In this document: one piece after another, positions 1 through 9,050 of the stretch | Layout: each line of letters starts with the position of its first letter | How positions within the stretch are numbered: the stretch's first letter is position 1 | Virus record (IMG/VR): IMGVR_UViG_3300000115_000007 | Location: 3,871 to 67,870 of that record | DNA: 64,000 bases | Direction: 5' to 3' (one strand) | Source: a virus | Notes under the pieces: generated by a model | What the model saw: the letters and a program-made list of their open reading frames with translations, nothing else | What the model was told of the DNA's origin: nothing | Database searches by the model: none | Position numbers and translations under genes: made by a program

Positions 1-570
1 AAAGAAAATGCTTTTGCATATTTAAAAAGCTATGATCAAGTAGCTATTATCGATGCAGACATATGGATTAGGCCAGACGCCCCAAATATTTTTGAAGACT
101 TAGAGGAAGAATATGCCTTTGGCGGAGTCGTGGAAAGAACCATGCCACTTAATTCAGCTTATAAAAGTAAAATTCAAAACTATTCAAGAATGCAATACGG
201 AAATTTAAAAAGCATAAATTGGAAATGGAATGATCTAGGTGCTGAATTCTTTAATATGGGAATGATGGTAATGAATAAAAAAATTTCCAAATATTTAAGA
301 GGTGAAACACCAATTCAATTTATTCGTAGGCCAGAATTTAAACCATTTGTTGATGGCATGGGTGCATGGAAGTGGTCAACAGATCAAACGCTTTTAAATA
401 CTTGGGTAAAAGAAGAAAAAATGCCAGTTAAGAATATGAATTGGAAATGGAACGGACTATTTACAGCTAATACCAAAATTAAAGAATGCCATTTTGTGCA
501 CTTCTTCTTAAAAGACAAATTGCCTAACCGCGGTGAAAATGTAGATGAACTAAGAAAGTTAGTAGAATGA
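1..570 (+). CDS. Glycosyltransferase-like protein, 5' end outside window
   Basis: The open frame runs from base 1 without a start, so the gene begins upstream of the window. About 20 codons in, it reads VAIIDADIWIRPDAPNIF, a hydrophobic strand followed by an Asp-x-Asp pair, which is the nucleotide-sugar/metal site of GT-A fold glycosyltransferases. A GTG at 130 is internal and would remove this motif, so it is not the start. The visible C-terminal half is rich in Trp and Lys, with a conserved-looking W-STDQTLLN segment typical of GT8-like enzymes. It opens the sugar-transferase island, and its stop overlaps the next start (ATGA). The family call is good; donor and acceptor sugars are unknown. 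Confidence 0.75.
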   Translation, partial: KENAFAYLKSYDQVAIIDADIWIRPDAPNIFEDLEEEYAFGGVVERTMPLNSAYKSKIQNYSRMQYGNLKSINWKWNDLGAEFFNMGMMVMNKKISKYLRGETPIQFIRRPEFKPFVDGMGAWKWSTDQTLLNTWVKEEKMPVKNMNWKWNGLFTANTKIKECHFVHFFLKDKLPNRGENVDELRKLVE

Positions 571-1391
571 AAAATGCAATTTACCAATATTGGTTCGGAG
601 ATGAGCCTAGAGAATCGGCACTAGTTGGCCAAGCAAACATGAAAAAATATGCTAAGATGGTTGGAGCTGATTATATCTATTACAGAGATCCAGAATTTTT
701 TGGTGGACCATGTGAAAGACAAAAAATGTATTCATCTGGAAGACCTATTTATGATGATGCGTTTTTACAATACGACAAAGTTATGTACATAGATATGGAT
801 ATTTTTGCAGTAGAGAATTGTACTGAAAACATTTTTGAAGAGGATATTAAACACATTGGAATTTGTCCTGAAATTGACCAACCGAGATTAAGAGACACAT
901 CTGGTAGCAGTAATAATAGTTATATTAATAATAAAAATGATAACAAATGGGCGGATGTGGTTAAAAAGGAATACAACGTTTCAGTGAATCGTGATTCTAA
1001 AAATCGACCTCTTGTATACAACGCAGGAATGATGATATATACAAGAGAAGGTTTGATTCAAGCCCGTGAAAAATTTACTCAATTTCAAAAACATATTGAT
1101 TATATGAAGCGCGCTGGCTTTTCTGGATTTTACCTTTCTGATCAAACATATTATGGAACAATGTTACATGGTTCAGGAGTTGATTTTAAAATACTAGATA
1201 CAAAATGGAATTCTCAATTACATTGGATTCGAAATGGAAATTCAAAGTCAGTAAATGATCGCCGCAAGCCAGATACTAATTTTGTTCATGTCCAAATATC
1301 TGGAGCAGACGATTGGGGAGAAAGTGAACATTATCAAATGGTAAATTTACCCCCATCATTATGGAATATTCCAACAGAGTTTGATTTATAA
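567..1391 (+). CDS. Glycosyltransferase-like protein (GT-A, DxD)
   Basis: A 274-residue protein coupled to the upstream gene by an ATGA overlap. Residues about 70-80 read KVMYIDMDIFAVEN, the strand-then-DxD signature of GT-A transferases. A second motif, YNAGMMIYTRE, near residue 150 resembles the acceptor-side NxG segment of GT8-type enzymes. It probably transfers a sugar from a nucleotide donor in the host cytoplasm. No signal peptide or membrane segment is visible. Its acceptor (LPS, capsid protein or glycosylated DNA) cannot be told from sequence. Confidence 0.75.
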   Translation: MKNAIYQYWFGDEPRESALVGQANMKKYAKMVGADYIYYRDPEFFGGPCERQKMYSSGRPIYDDAFLQYDKVMYIDMDIFAVENCTENIFEEDIKHIGICPEIDQPRLRDTSGSSNNSYINNKNDNKWADVVKKEYNVSVNRDSKNRPLVYNAGMMIYTREGLIQAREKFTQFQKHIDYMKRAGFSGFYLSDQTYYGTMLHGSGVDFKILDTKWNSQLHWIRNGNSKSVNDRRKPDTNFVHVQISGADDWGESEHYQMVNLPPSLWNIPTEFDL

Positions 1392-1835
1392 ATGACAAAA
1401 AGAATATTATATACAGGCGGAACTTTTGATTTATTCCATTCAGGCCATGTAAATTTTTTATCACGCTGTAAATTAATTGCTGATATTGTAGTTGTGTCTT
1501 TAAATAGCGACAAGTTTATATACGATTACAAAGGATTTAAACCATTTCATTCCTTTGAAGAAAGAAAACTTATACTTAATTCGTGTATATACTGCGATAA
1601 AGTTGTTTGTAATACCGGTAATGAAGATAGCACGGAAGCTATTGAACATGTTCAACCACACATTATTGCAATTGGTACAGATTGGGCATCTAAAGATTAT
1701 TATGGACAGATGGGATTTAGTCAAGAGTGGTTAGATATTAGGGACATAGTTATGGTATACATACCTTATACAAAAGATGTTAGTTCTACTATTATTAAAC
1801 AAAAGATTGTTGATCAATCGAAAGTTAAAAAATGA
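1392..1835 (+). CDS. Cytidylyltransferase (TagD/glycerol-3-phosphate type)
   Basis: A 147-residue nucleotidyltransferase starting one base after the preceding stop. The N-terminus reads GGTFDLFHSGHVNFL, with the HxGH motif that binds CTP phosphates. The lid motif (usually ISTT-like) appears as VSSTIIKQKI near the C-terminus. Length and motif order match glycerol-3-phosphate or related CTP-dependent cytidylyltransferases, which activate small phospho-substrates as CDP derivatives. In this island it would supply an activated precursor to the neighbouring transferases. The substrate is not predictable; ethanolamine- or sugar-alcohol-phosphate are alternatives. Confidence 0.9.
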   Translation: MTKRILYTGGTFDLFHSGHVNFLSRCKLIADIVVVSLNSDKFIYDYKGFKPFHSFEERKLILNSCIYCDKVVCNTGNEDSTEAIEHVQPHIIAIGTDWASKDYYGQMGFSQEWLDIRDIVMVYIPYTKDVSSTIIKQKIVDQSKVKK

Positions 1836-2530
1836 AAATAGCAGTTTGTATAAGTGGTCAACAAAGAAAAACCACAATAGATCGATCAATTTTAGATAGT
1901 AGAATGGAAGAAGCATTTAGTAACGTAGACGCCGATTTTTACTATCACACCTGGATAGATAATGCATTATATGATTATCCTAAAATGCATAAGCAAGTAC
2001 AGCCAAAAATAGATTATCATCCAATATTAGATGTAAAGCACAAAGCTGGTGTAATACTTGAAGAAAAAAGAAAAAATAGAGATAAGGTAAATAAATTTCA
2101 ACATGCGTCTAAGCAAATTTTAGCTCACGCTTATTTATGTGACAATCTAAATCGCAAATATGATATGATAGTCAGACTAAGGTGGGACTTATATTTTTCT
2201 GAAAAATTAGATTATAAAAAATTATTGGAAAAATCTTATGAAGAAGGAGTTCATGGATATGGATATCAAGCCAGGATGGATCATAACCTTTTAAATAATC
2301 CAGTAGAATTAATAAAAACCGGGCGGCGGTCAGACGGAATGTTAACAGATAATTGTATATTTCATAAACCTGAATGGTTTGATACTTCTTATGTGTATAA
2401 ATTACATGAAGATAAAGAATTACTTCCTGCCGAATGGGGATTCTATCAAACTATGAGTGAACCATTTAATGATCATCATACTAACTTTTTAGGTGGTGTT
2501 ATAACATCTAGGAATGGTGGAGTATTTTAA
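1832..2530 (+). CDS. Uncharacterised sugar-island protein with SGQQR motif
   Basis: A 232-residue protein with an ATGA overlap to the cytidylyltransferase gene. It begins KIAVCISGQQRKT and continues with a DADFYYHTW strand; later MIVRLRWDLYFSEKLD ends a strand in an acidic residue, as in transferase active sites. I recognise the opening SGQxR plus HTW pattern only as a recurring feature of uncharacterised viral and bacterial sugar-cluster proteins. A glycosyltransferase-like fold is likely from context, but no catalytic motif is certain. Confidence 0.6.
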   Translation: MKIAVCISGQQRKTTIDRSILDSRMEEAFSNVDADFYYHTWIDNALYDYPKMHKQVQPKIDYHPILDVKHKAGVILEEKRKNRDKVNKFQHASKQILAHAYLCDNLNRKYDMIVRLRWDLYFSEKLDYKKLLEKSYEEGVHGYGYQARMDHNLLNNPVELIKTGRRSDGMLTDNCIFHKPEWFDTSYVYKLHEDKELLPAEWGFYQTMSEPFNDHHTNFLGGVITSRNGGVF

Positions 2531-3205
2531 ATGAATATTATTTTACAGCATTTTAATGGCGAACTACGCGAACTAGATAAGCTTTCTGTAGAAAATATAA
2601 AAAAATATGCAGAACGTATAAATGTAGATTATCAGCTTGTTACCGGTAAACCTTTCAGTAAAAATCTAACAAACCCATGTCAGAAAGTTCATTGCATTTC
2701 ACATGAATGGGATGACTACGATGAAGTATTAATGCTTGATCCAGATATGTTTGTGGCTAAAGATTTAACAACAAATGTGTTTGATAATTTAGGTAATGGC
2801 ACACATTATACATGGCAGATTAGATTAAAAGAGCGGCTTTGCCGAGCTCGAGTTATTAAAGAAAGCACTCCGTATTGGGCTGGTTCTTTTTATAAATTTA
2901 ATAGAGAAGAGAGAAAAAGATTAAGGGATAAAATCGGAATCTTTGATGAATGGAAAGAATTTAATCGAGCATATACATATGAAGATGAAGGCATTCTTTC
3001 AGTATTAGCAATGAGAGCTAATTTAGCTGAAAATTATATAGACGTTAAATGGAATTATGATAGCTATTTACCTGATATAGATAAAGCTAAAATGATTCAT
3101 ATACGAACAAAAAAACCTGGGCATTTAAACGGCTCATGGGATAATGGCGGTAAAGTTGATAAAATCATAAATTATAATCGATTAGTTGATACAGGAATTA
3201 TTTAA
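2531..3205 (+). CDS. Glycosyltransferase-like protein (paralogue of 5443 gene)
   Basis: A 224-residue protein starting directly after the previous stop. It opens NIILQHFNGEL and carries EVLMLDPDMFVAKDL near residue 75, a DxD motif of GT-A enzymes. The gene at 5443 opens with NIILQHFDGKL and has EVLMLDMDVIATNI at the same distance, so the two are paralogues within one island. The last base of the stop codon is the first base of the next start. Probably a sugar transferase with a different specificity from its sister. Confidence 0.75.
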   Translation: MNIILQHFNGELRELDKLSVENIKKYAERINVDYQLVTGKPFSKNLTNPCQKVHCISHEWDDYDEVLMLDPDMFVAKDLTTNVFDNLGNGTHYTWQIRLKERLCRARVIKESTPYWAGSFYKFNREERKRLRDKIGIFDEWKEFNRAYTYEDEGILSVLAMRANLAENYIDVKWNYDSYLPDIDKAKMIHIRTKKPGHLNGSWDNGGKVDKIINYNRLVDTGII

Positions 3206-4206
3206 TGAAGATTTTTATTACCGGCGTTGGTGGATTTTTAGGAAGTCATTTAGCTGATAGATTTATAAGTCTCGGTCATTCAGTTTATGGTAATGATACT
3301 TTACTTGGAGGATATTTAGATAATATAGATAAGGCAGTGACATTTTACGAAGTCGACTGCTGTGATAGATTAAAAATGTTAGAAATAACAAAAGATATGG
3401 ATATAGTGGTTCATGCTGCGGCAACTGCTCATGAAGGATTAAGTGTATTCAGCCCAGATTTTATTACTAAGAATATTTTTCAAGCAAGCGTTTCTACTAT
3501 ATCAGCTGCAGTTGAAAATAGAGTAAAGCGTTTCGTGTATTGCACATCTATGGCTAGATACGGAAATCAGCAGACGCCATTTACCGAAGATATGACTCCA
3601 AAGCCAGTAGACCCTTATGGTATTGCGAAAGTAGCCGGAGAAGAAGTTCTAAAAGTATTATCGTTAACTCATGGAATGGAATGGAATATTGCCGTACCGC
3701 ATAATATTGTAGGACCTAGGCAAAGATACGATGATCCGTTTAGAAATGTAATGAGCATTATGATTAATAGAAACCTACAAGGAAAACCTTCTATTATATA
3801 TGGTGATGGTAAACAAACAAGGTGTTTTAGCTATGTTGACGATTGCGTAAATTGCTTAGAAAAAATGGCACTTGATTCAAATATCATAAATCAAATTATT
3901 AATATTGGTCCGGACGAAGGCACAATCACTATTAAAGAGTTAGCTAGTTTAGTTGCTAATTCTACCGGCTGTAATATGCAACCCATTCATATGGACGATC
4001 GCCCGGCCGAAGTAAAACACGCTATGTGTTCAGCTGATAAAGCTAGAGATTTGCTTAACTATAGAACTACAATTGAAGTTAAAACTGCTGTAGAAAAGAC
4101 TACAGATTATATAAGAAATAGAGGTGTTAAATCTTTTGATTATAGTTTTCCGTTAGAGATTATAAATGAAAAAACGCCTAAAACATGGAAGAATAGGTTA
4201 ATTTAA
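3205..4206 (+). CDS. NAD-dependent nucleotide-sugar epimerase/dehydratase (extended SDR)
   Basis: A 333-residue extended short-chain dehydrogenase/reductase. The Rossmann NAD-binding motif GVGGFLG lies at residues 7-13. The catalytic Tyr-Lys pair is in PYGIAKVAGEE, preceded by the Ser-containing CTSMARYG segment. The later RQRYDDPFRNV and FSYVDDC segments are typical of the substrate-binding domain. Such enzymes epimerise or dehydrate UDP-, GDP- or dTDP-sugars. Together with the second SDR at 6183 it suggests that the phage remodels a nucleotide sugar before transfer. Specificity is not assignable. Confidence 0.85.
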   Translation: MKIFITGVGGFLGSHLADRFISLGHSVYGNDTLLGGYLDNIDKAVTFYEVDCCDRLKMLEITKDMDIVVHAAATAHEGLSVFSPDFITKNIFQASVSTISAAVENRVKRFVYCTSMARYGNQQTPFTEDMTPKPVDPYGIAKVAGEEVLKVLSLTHGMEWNIAVPHNIVGPRQRYDDPFRNVMSIMINRNLQGKPSIIYGDGKQTRCFSYVDDCVNCLEKMALDSNIINQIINIGPDEGTITIKELASLVANSTGCNMQPIHMDDRPAEVKHAMCSADKARDLLNYRTTIEVKTAVEKTTDYIRNRGVKSFDYSFPLEIINEKTPKTWKNRLI

Positions 4207-4207
4207 A

Positions 4208-4801
4208 ATGACAACTAGAGTTGAAATGTTAAAAGGATTCCCGCGCAAATTAAAAGTATGCGAAGCAGGTACTCGTAGATGTGTATATGCAAAATACATG
4301 ATTAGTGAGAAGTGGCTAGACCCAGATCATTTATATTTAATAGACATAAAAACAAATAGCGATGTCGAAAAATTTAATAATCAACATGAAAATGTAACTT
4401 TTTTAAAAGGAACTTTTGAAGATATGATACCAAATATTGGTAAAGTAGATATGGTATATATCGATGGAATGCATTCATATGAAGAGGTTTCTAAAGATCT
4501 AAGAGATTTTACACCGGTAGCTACTCGCTGGCTTGCTGGACACGACTGGATACCTGAAGGAACAATAATGGGTAATCTGAAATCTATAGCAGAATTTGGA
4601 GTTAGAAAAGCAGTTATGGATTGGTTAGATACAAATGATTATTATTTAACTTATGTGTCTGATGATATTTCAAATAAAGATCATGATCCAGATGCTAATT
4701 GGCCTACCCCATCAGCAAGACCTCTTTATTCTTGGGTAGTTTCAAAAACTAAAGATGATCATGATTTATTTTTAAATAATTTAGGAAAATATAATGATTA
4801 G
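4208..4801 (+). CDS. SAM-dependent methyltransferase-like protein
   Basis: A 197-residue protein. LKVCEAGTRRC resembles a SAM-binding motif I, and VDMVYIDGMHSYEEVSKDLR is the acidic strand plus His found in Methyltransf_24-type class I methyltransferases that act on sugars or small molecules in polysaccharide clusters. It follows the epimerase by one base and overlaps the following gene by eight bases. A role in O-methylating a sugar is inferred from family and context. Confidence 0.7.
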   Translation: MTTRVEMLKGFPRKLKVCEAGTRRCVYAKYMISEKWLDPDHLYLIDIKTNSDVEKFNNQHENVTFLKGTFEDMIPNIGKVDMVYIDGMHSYEEVSKDLRDFTPVATRWLAGHDWIPEGTIMGNLKSIAEFGVRKAVMDWLDTNDYYLTYVSDDISNKDHDPDANWPTPSARPLYSWVVSKTKDDHDLFLNNLGKYND

Positions 4802-5450
4802 TTTATTATGCCCAACTAGAGGACGGCCAAAATTAGCAAAGAAAATGATAGATAGCGCATTAGCTACTGCAGCAACCGACATTGAAATATTATTATATTT
4901 AAACGATAATGATCCTTGTCTCGATGAATATAGAGACACCATTGATTCAAAATATATAGAAGTGGGACAGGACAGAAGCCCAGGGTACAGTTGGAATTTG
5001 TTATCAGATAAATCAAAGCGCGATATACATTTTCTAGTAGGAGATGATTTATGGTTTATTACTAAAAATTGGGATGAAATGAGTGTAGGATATTTTGATA
5101 GAGTTCCAGATAAGTTAGCATGCATTTTTCCAAAACATGATATGTCAGAAAAAAATCCTCATTTTATGTTACATCAAAACTGGAAAAGAGTTTTAGGATA
5201 TTTTGTTCCTCATCAATTTCATCAATGGTATGTCGACACGTGGACAAGAAACCTAGCGCGAAAAGTTAACAGATATATAAGAATGGAAGACGTGCACGTA
5301 AGTGCTATTAATTCTAAGGATTTACGGGATGATACTACTAAAAGGTCTGAGAAAAGTTGGACTCGAGTAAATGACGGATATATGTGGCAAAGATCTCAGC
5401 GATGGTTGAACTATGATGCAGAATTATTAAGGCAGGTTATTAATGGATAA
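4794..5450 (+). CDS. Glycosyltransferase family 2-like protein
   Basis: A 218-residue protein. It begins ISLLCPTRGRPKLAKKMI, the classic first strand and loop of GT2 enzymes, and continues with ILLYLNDNDPCLDEY. HFLVGDDLWFITKNWD near residue 80 supplies the acidic metal-binding segment. No membrane helix is visible, so it is a soluble transferase. It overlaps both neighbours by eight bases, implying translational coupling. Confidence 0.75.
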   Translation: MISLLCPTRGRPKLAKKMIDSALATAATDIEILLYLNDNDPCLDEYRDTIDSKYIEVGQDRSPGYSWNLLSDKSKRDIHFLVGDDLWFITKNWDEMSVGYFDRVPDKLACIFPKHDMSEKNPHFMLHQNWKRVLGYFVPHQFHQWYVDTWTRNLARKVNRYIRMEDVHVSAINSKDLRDDTTKRSEKSWTRVNDGYMWQRSQRWLNYDAELLRQVING

Positions 5451-6186
5451 TATTATTCTTCAGCATTTCGATGGTAAATTACCTGATTGGGCACGTGCTG
5501 CTGAAAAAACTGTAAGTCGTTATTCATTAAAAATTAATGCTGATTATGAGTTAATTACGGGCATGCCGTGTGGAGATGAAGCTGGACCATATGCTCAAAA
5601 AATGCATATGCTAGATGAAAAATATGACGGATATGAAGAAGTTTTAATGCTCGATATGGATGTTATTGCAACTAACATTTATGCAAATGTATTTAATATT
5701 CCTCAGATTGGCGTACTACACTCAAGAGCTATGATTGATCCAAACAAAGTTAGAAATCAGTGGCATAATAATCCACTATATAAACAGAGTGAATTTTTAT
5801 TTTTTGGAAGTGTTATTAAACTTAAAAGAGAACAAAGGCAAGAATTAAGAAAATATTTAGATTGGAATTACATTATTTCATGCAAATATAATTCTAAAAT
5901 TAATTATAATAGGCCAGATTTTGATTTTTCTGACGAAATTATACTTCATTATTTATTGCACAAATCTAAAATATTAGAAGGAAAATCTTTTTATGAAGTC
6001 TGTATGCGCAGAGATGGTAAAACATTAGAAGATATCCATGTTAGAAATTATGATAGATATGATAGAAAGTTTGCTAACCAACCCGAAGATTCAGATCCGG
6101 ATGCGTCGTTAATTCATTTCTGTGGTGGAAGAAAATCTAATATATTGCCGACTATTAAAAATATATTTAAAGGTCAAATTTTATGA
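5443..6186 (+). CDS. Glycosyltransferase-like protein (paralogue of 2531 gene)
   Basis: A 247-residue GT-A-type transferase. NIILQHFDGKL at the start and EVLMLDMDVIATNI about 65 residues later match the gene at 2531, so this is a duplicated and diverged pair. YKQSEFLFFGSVIKL is the segment following the donor site. ATGA overlap couples it to the epimerase that follows. Sugar and acceptor are unknown. Confidence 0.75.
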   Translation: MDNIILQHFDGKLPDWARAAEKTVSRYSLKINADYELITGMPCGDEAGPYAQKMHMLDEKYDGYEEVLMLDMDVIATNIYANVFNIPQIGVLHSRAMIDPNKVRNQWHNNPLYKQSEFLFFGSVIKLKREQRQELRKYLDWNYIISCKYNSKINYNRPDFDFSDEIILHYLLHKSKILEGKSFYEVCMRRDGKTLEDIHVRNYDRYDRKFANQPEDSDPDASLIHFCGGRKSNILPTIKNIFKGQIL

Positions 6187-7142
6187 GCAAAATATTCATT
6201 ACGGGTATATCAGGTTTTATAGGTTATCATCTTGCAAGAAAGCTTTTTTCTCAAGGGCATCATGTATTAGGAATTGACTCATATAATTCTTATTATGATG
6301 TTGCTTTAAAAAGAGCTCGAAGCGGAAAACTTGATGAGTTAGGAATTGAAAATAGTTATGGCGATTTGACAGTATTAGCTTTTAAGTCAGATTGGTTTAA
6401 TAAATTAGAAGATGTTGATGTTGTTATACATTTAGCAGCATATGCTGGTGTTAGATACTCATTAGATCATCCAAAACTTTATATGGATAATAATATTATT
6501 GCTACTCAAAATTTAATTAGTGCCTGTGAAGAACATAAAATAAATACAGTATTTTACGCATCAACATCATGCATTATGGCTAATAATCCTTTACCATGGA
6601 ATGAAGATTATAAACTAGGTCATCAGTCAAACCCATATGCTATATCAAAAGCCGCTAACGAATCACAATTCAAATGCAGTAAGATTCCTATTAATGTTGG
6701 TTTAAGATTCTTTACTGTTTATGGACCATGGGGAAGACCTGATATGGCATTGTTTGATTTTACAAAAAACATTATTGCTGGTAATCCTATTCAATTATTT
6801 AATAATGGTGACATGGTTCGTGATTTTACATACATTGATGACATTATAAATGGTATTAATATTTTATTACAGACAGCACAAAATACTCCAGATAAATTAG
6901 AAGATATATACTGTATAGGCCGTGGTGAGAAAGTAATGTTAATGGACTTTGTAGATGAGATAGAAAAGAATTTGAGTCGAAAAGCAATACGCGAATTAGT
7001 ACCAATGCATCCTGCTGATGCACAAACCACTTGGTCAGATACTACTAAGTTACAAAAACTAGGATATCAACCTAAAGTTTCGATTGCTGAAGGTGTAGAG
7101 AAATTTGTATCTTGGTACAAAGGTTATTACAAAGTCAATTGA
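6183..7142 (+). CDS. UDP-glucuronate 4-epimerase-like SDR
   Basis: A 319-residue extended SDR. NAD motif GISGFIG at residues 8-14, the D-SYNSYYDVALKRAR segment characteristic of UDP-glucuronate/galacturonate epimerases, catalytic PYAISKAANE, and RFFTVYGPWGRPDMALF with DFTYIDDI in the substrate domain. The usual SSSVYG strand end is STSCIMA here: the Ser/Thr are kept but the Tyr-Gly is lost. It probably makes UDP-galacturonate or a related acidic sugar for the island's transferases. Confidence 0.85.
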   Translation: MSKIFITGISGFIGYHLARKLFSQGHHVLGIDSYNSYYDVALKRARSGKLDELGIENSYGDLTVLAFKSDWFNKLEDVDVVIHLAAYAGVRYSLDHPKLYMDNNIIATQNLISACEEHKINTVFYASTSCIMANNPLPWNEDYKLGHQSNPYAISKAANESQFKCSKIPINVGLRFFTVYGPWGRPDMALFDFTKNIIAGNPIQLFNNGDMVRDFTYIDDIINGINILLQTAQNTPDKLEDIYCIGRGEKVMLMDFVDEIEKNLSRKAIRELVPMHPADAQTTWSDTTKLQKLGYQPKVSIAEGVEKFVSWYKGYYKVN

Positions 7143-7219
7143 TACTATCCCCCCTGTTTAAAGAATACTCTTTATTATACCATATATAAGCAATATTGTA
7201 AACCCATAAAGGTAATTAA

Positions 7220-7918
7220 ATGAAAGCTTTTTGCATTACTGTTAAGGACAATCCAATTTCAGAAAAAGGATTTAATACATGTTGGCAAAGCTGTAGAGAT
7301 GCTAAAAACGATTTTAATGTAAAAAGATTTGACGCATCAACAGAAAGTACAGTTAAAAAAGAAATAATTGATTGGGATCTTGTATGGAATTATCCATGGG
7401 AAGGTAAAGTTAGTTGTATAGCTACTGGTCTTATTAAATCAGCATATCCAACAGCTATCAAAGAAAGAAGAATGGCCGCAGCAGTGTCACATTTTCGTCT
7501 ATGGACAGAGTGCTTTGAAAAGAAAGAACCAATTTTAGTTTTAGAGCACGACGCATTTTTTATGAAAAAGTTAGATTACCAGTATCTTTTAGATTCAAAA
7601 TATGATATAATAGGTATTAATAATCCTCTTGGTGCAACTCGCCGAGCTCAATTATTTCATGATATTATAAAAAAGAATAAGAAAGACATACAGCCAGTTC
7701 CAACTATCGACGAGTTCAATATTCCACAAGGACTGGCTGGAAACTCAGCATATATAATTAAACCATCTGGAGCTGAGAAAATGATAGAACTCGTCTTTAA
7801 ATATGGCCTTTGGCCAAATGACGCATTGATGTGTAAACAATTAGTAGATAATTTAGGCGTTAGCAAAACATTCTATACACGAGTTCAAGGGTTAATTAGT
7901 ACAACCACTCAACATTAA
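7220..7918 (+). CDS. Glycosyltransferase family 25-like protein
   Basis: A 232-residue protein. AVSHFRLWTECFEKKEPILV and the following LEHDAFF match the GT25 (LPS beta-galactosyltransferase type) pattern SHxxxW...LEDDA, with His replacing the second acidic residue. GNSAYIIKPSGAEKMIE is the downstream acceptor-domain motif. It is separated from the epimerase by 77 bases (7143-7219), an AT-rich gap in which I see no clear hairpin or promoter. The start is supported by AAAGG upstream. Confidence 0.8.
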   Translation: MKAFCITVKDNPISEKGFNTCWQSCRDAKNDFNVKRFDASTESTVKKEIIDWDLVWNYPWEGKVSCIATGLIKSAYPTAIKERRMAAAVSHFRLWTECFEKKEPILVLEHDAFFMKKLDYQYLLDSKYDIIGINNPLGATRRAQLFHDIIKKNKKDIQPVPTIDEFNIPQGLAGNSAYIIKPSGAEKMIELVFKYGLWPNDALMCKQLVDNLGVSKTFYTRVQGLISTTTQH

Positions 7919-7944
7919 TTTAAAAAAGAAAGAGAAAAAAAGAC

Positions 7945-9003
7945 ATGAAAAAACTTTTAACAATCGTAGCAGCAGCCATGCTAGCAACAAGCGCATGGGC
8001 TGGGGATAAGGTTAAAGTAGGGTTCGTATATGTCGGACCAACTGGCGATCATGGATGGACATATCGTCATGACATTGGTAGACAAGATGTACAAGATCAT
8101 TTTGGTGATCAAGTCGAAACATTTTTTGTAGAAAGTGTAAGTGAAGGACCAGATGCAGAAAGAGTAATTAATACTATGGTCCTACAAGGCGCAGACATTA
8201 TCTTTACAACTTCGTTTGGATATATGGAAGCTACACTAAAAATGGCTAATCGTTATCCACATGTAAAATTTGAGCATGCAACTGGATACAAACAATCTAA
8301 AAATATGTCAAGCTATGGATTGCGTCTATATCAAGCAAGACATGTTCAAGGCATTATTGCTGGAATGATGACTAAGACTAATAAGATTTGTTATATCGGT
8401 GCATATCCAATTCCAGAAGTAATTCGTGAAATTAACACATATTTCATGGGAGCTCGCAAAATGAATCCTGATGTTGAGATGGATATTGTTTGGGTAAATA
8501 CTTGGTATGATCCAGGTAAAGAATCAGATGCTGCTAAAGTTCTAATGGCACAAGGTTGTGATATGGTTGCACAACATACTGATTCACCAGCTCCTATGCA
8601 AGCCGCAGAGCAACAAGGTAAGTTTGGTTTTGGACAAGCATCTGACCAAATTGCGTTTGCACCTAAAGCACAATTGACTGCAACTATTGATAACTGGTCA
8701 CCTTACTATATTCGTAAGGTTCAAGCTGTTATTGATGGTACGTGGGAAAGCGAAGATTATTTTGGTCATATGAATGAAGGTGTTGTTATGATGGCACCAT
8801 TTACTAATATGCCAGATAATGTTAGAGCGATGGCTGCAGATGTTATGCAACAAATTAGCGATGGTGAGTATTTTGCATTTACTGGTCCTATTAAAGATCA
8901 AGCAGGCGAAATTCGTATTCAAGCTGGTGAAGTAGCTACTGATGCTGAACTAAATAGTATGAATTATTACGTTGAAGGAATCACTGCTCGATTCCCTGGC
9001 TAA
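7945..9003 (+). CDS. BMP-family ABC transporter substrate-binding protein (auxiliary metabolic gene)
   Basis: A 352-residue protein with a Sec signal peptide at residues 1-19 (LATSAWA just before the cut), so it is exported to the periplasm. The mature part has the basic-membrane-protein/PnrA hallmarks GFVYVGPTGDHGWTY, IIFTTSFGYM, FEHATGYK and QHTDSPAP. Proteins of this family capture nucleosides or purines for an ABC importer. No permease or ATPase gene is present, so the phage version would have to load a host transporter, as phage PstS is thought to do. Purine-rich start region AGAAAGAG. A UUCG-capped hairpin follows. Family call is strong; ligand is inferred. Confidence 0.92.
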   Translation: MKKLLTIVAAAMLATSAWAGDKVKVGFVYVGPTGDHGWTYRHDIGRQDVQDHFGDQVETFFVESVSEGPDAERVINTMVLQGADIIFTTSFGYMEATLKMANRYPHVKFEHATGYKQSKNMSSYGLRLYQARHVQGIIAGMMTKTNKICYIGAYPIPEVIREINTYFMGARKMNPDVEMDIVWVNTWYDPGKESDAAKVLMAQGCDMVAQHTDSPAPMQAAEQQGKFGFGQASDQIAFAPKAQLTATIDNWSPYYIRKVQAVIDGTWESEDYFGHMNEGVVMMAPFTNMPDNVRAMAADVMQQISDGEYFAFTGPIKDQAGEIRIQAGEVATDAELNSMNYYVEGITARFPG

Positions 9004-9012
9004 TATTATTTT

Positions 9013-9032
9013 GGGAGGCCTTCGGGTCTCCC
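9013..9032 (+). terminator. UUCG-tetraloop hairpin after the BMP gene
   Basis: GGGAGGCC-TTCG-GGTCTCCC forms an eight-pair stem (one G-U) with a UUCG tetraloop directly after the stop codon. No U tract follows, so it may act as a weak terminator or as an mRNA 3' stabiliser for the BMP transcript. Confidence 0.65.
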
Positions 9033-9050
9033 TCACTTTGGAGAAAATAT

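Noticed and set aside
7143-7219. Promoter in the gap before the GT25-like gene
   Set aside because: TTTAAA and AT-rich boxes occur but none fits the 17-base spacing seen in the other promoters.
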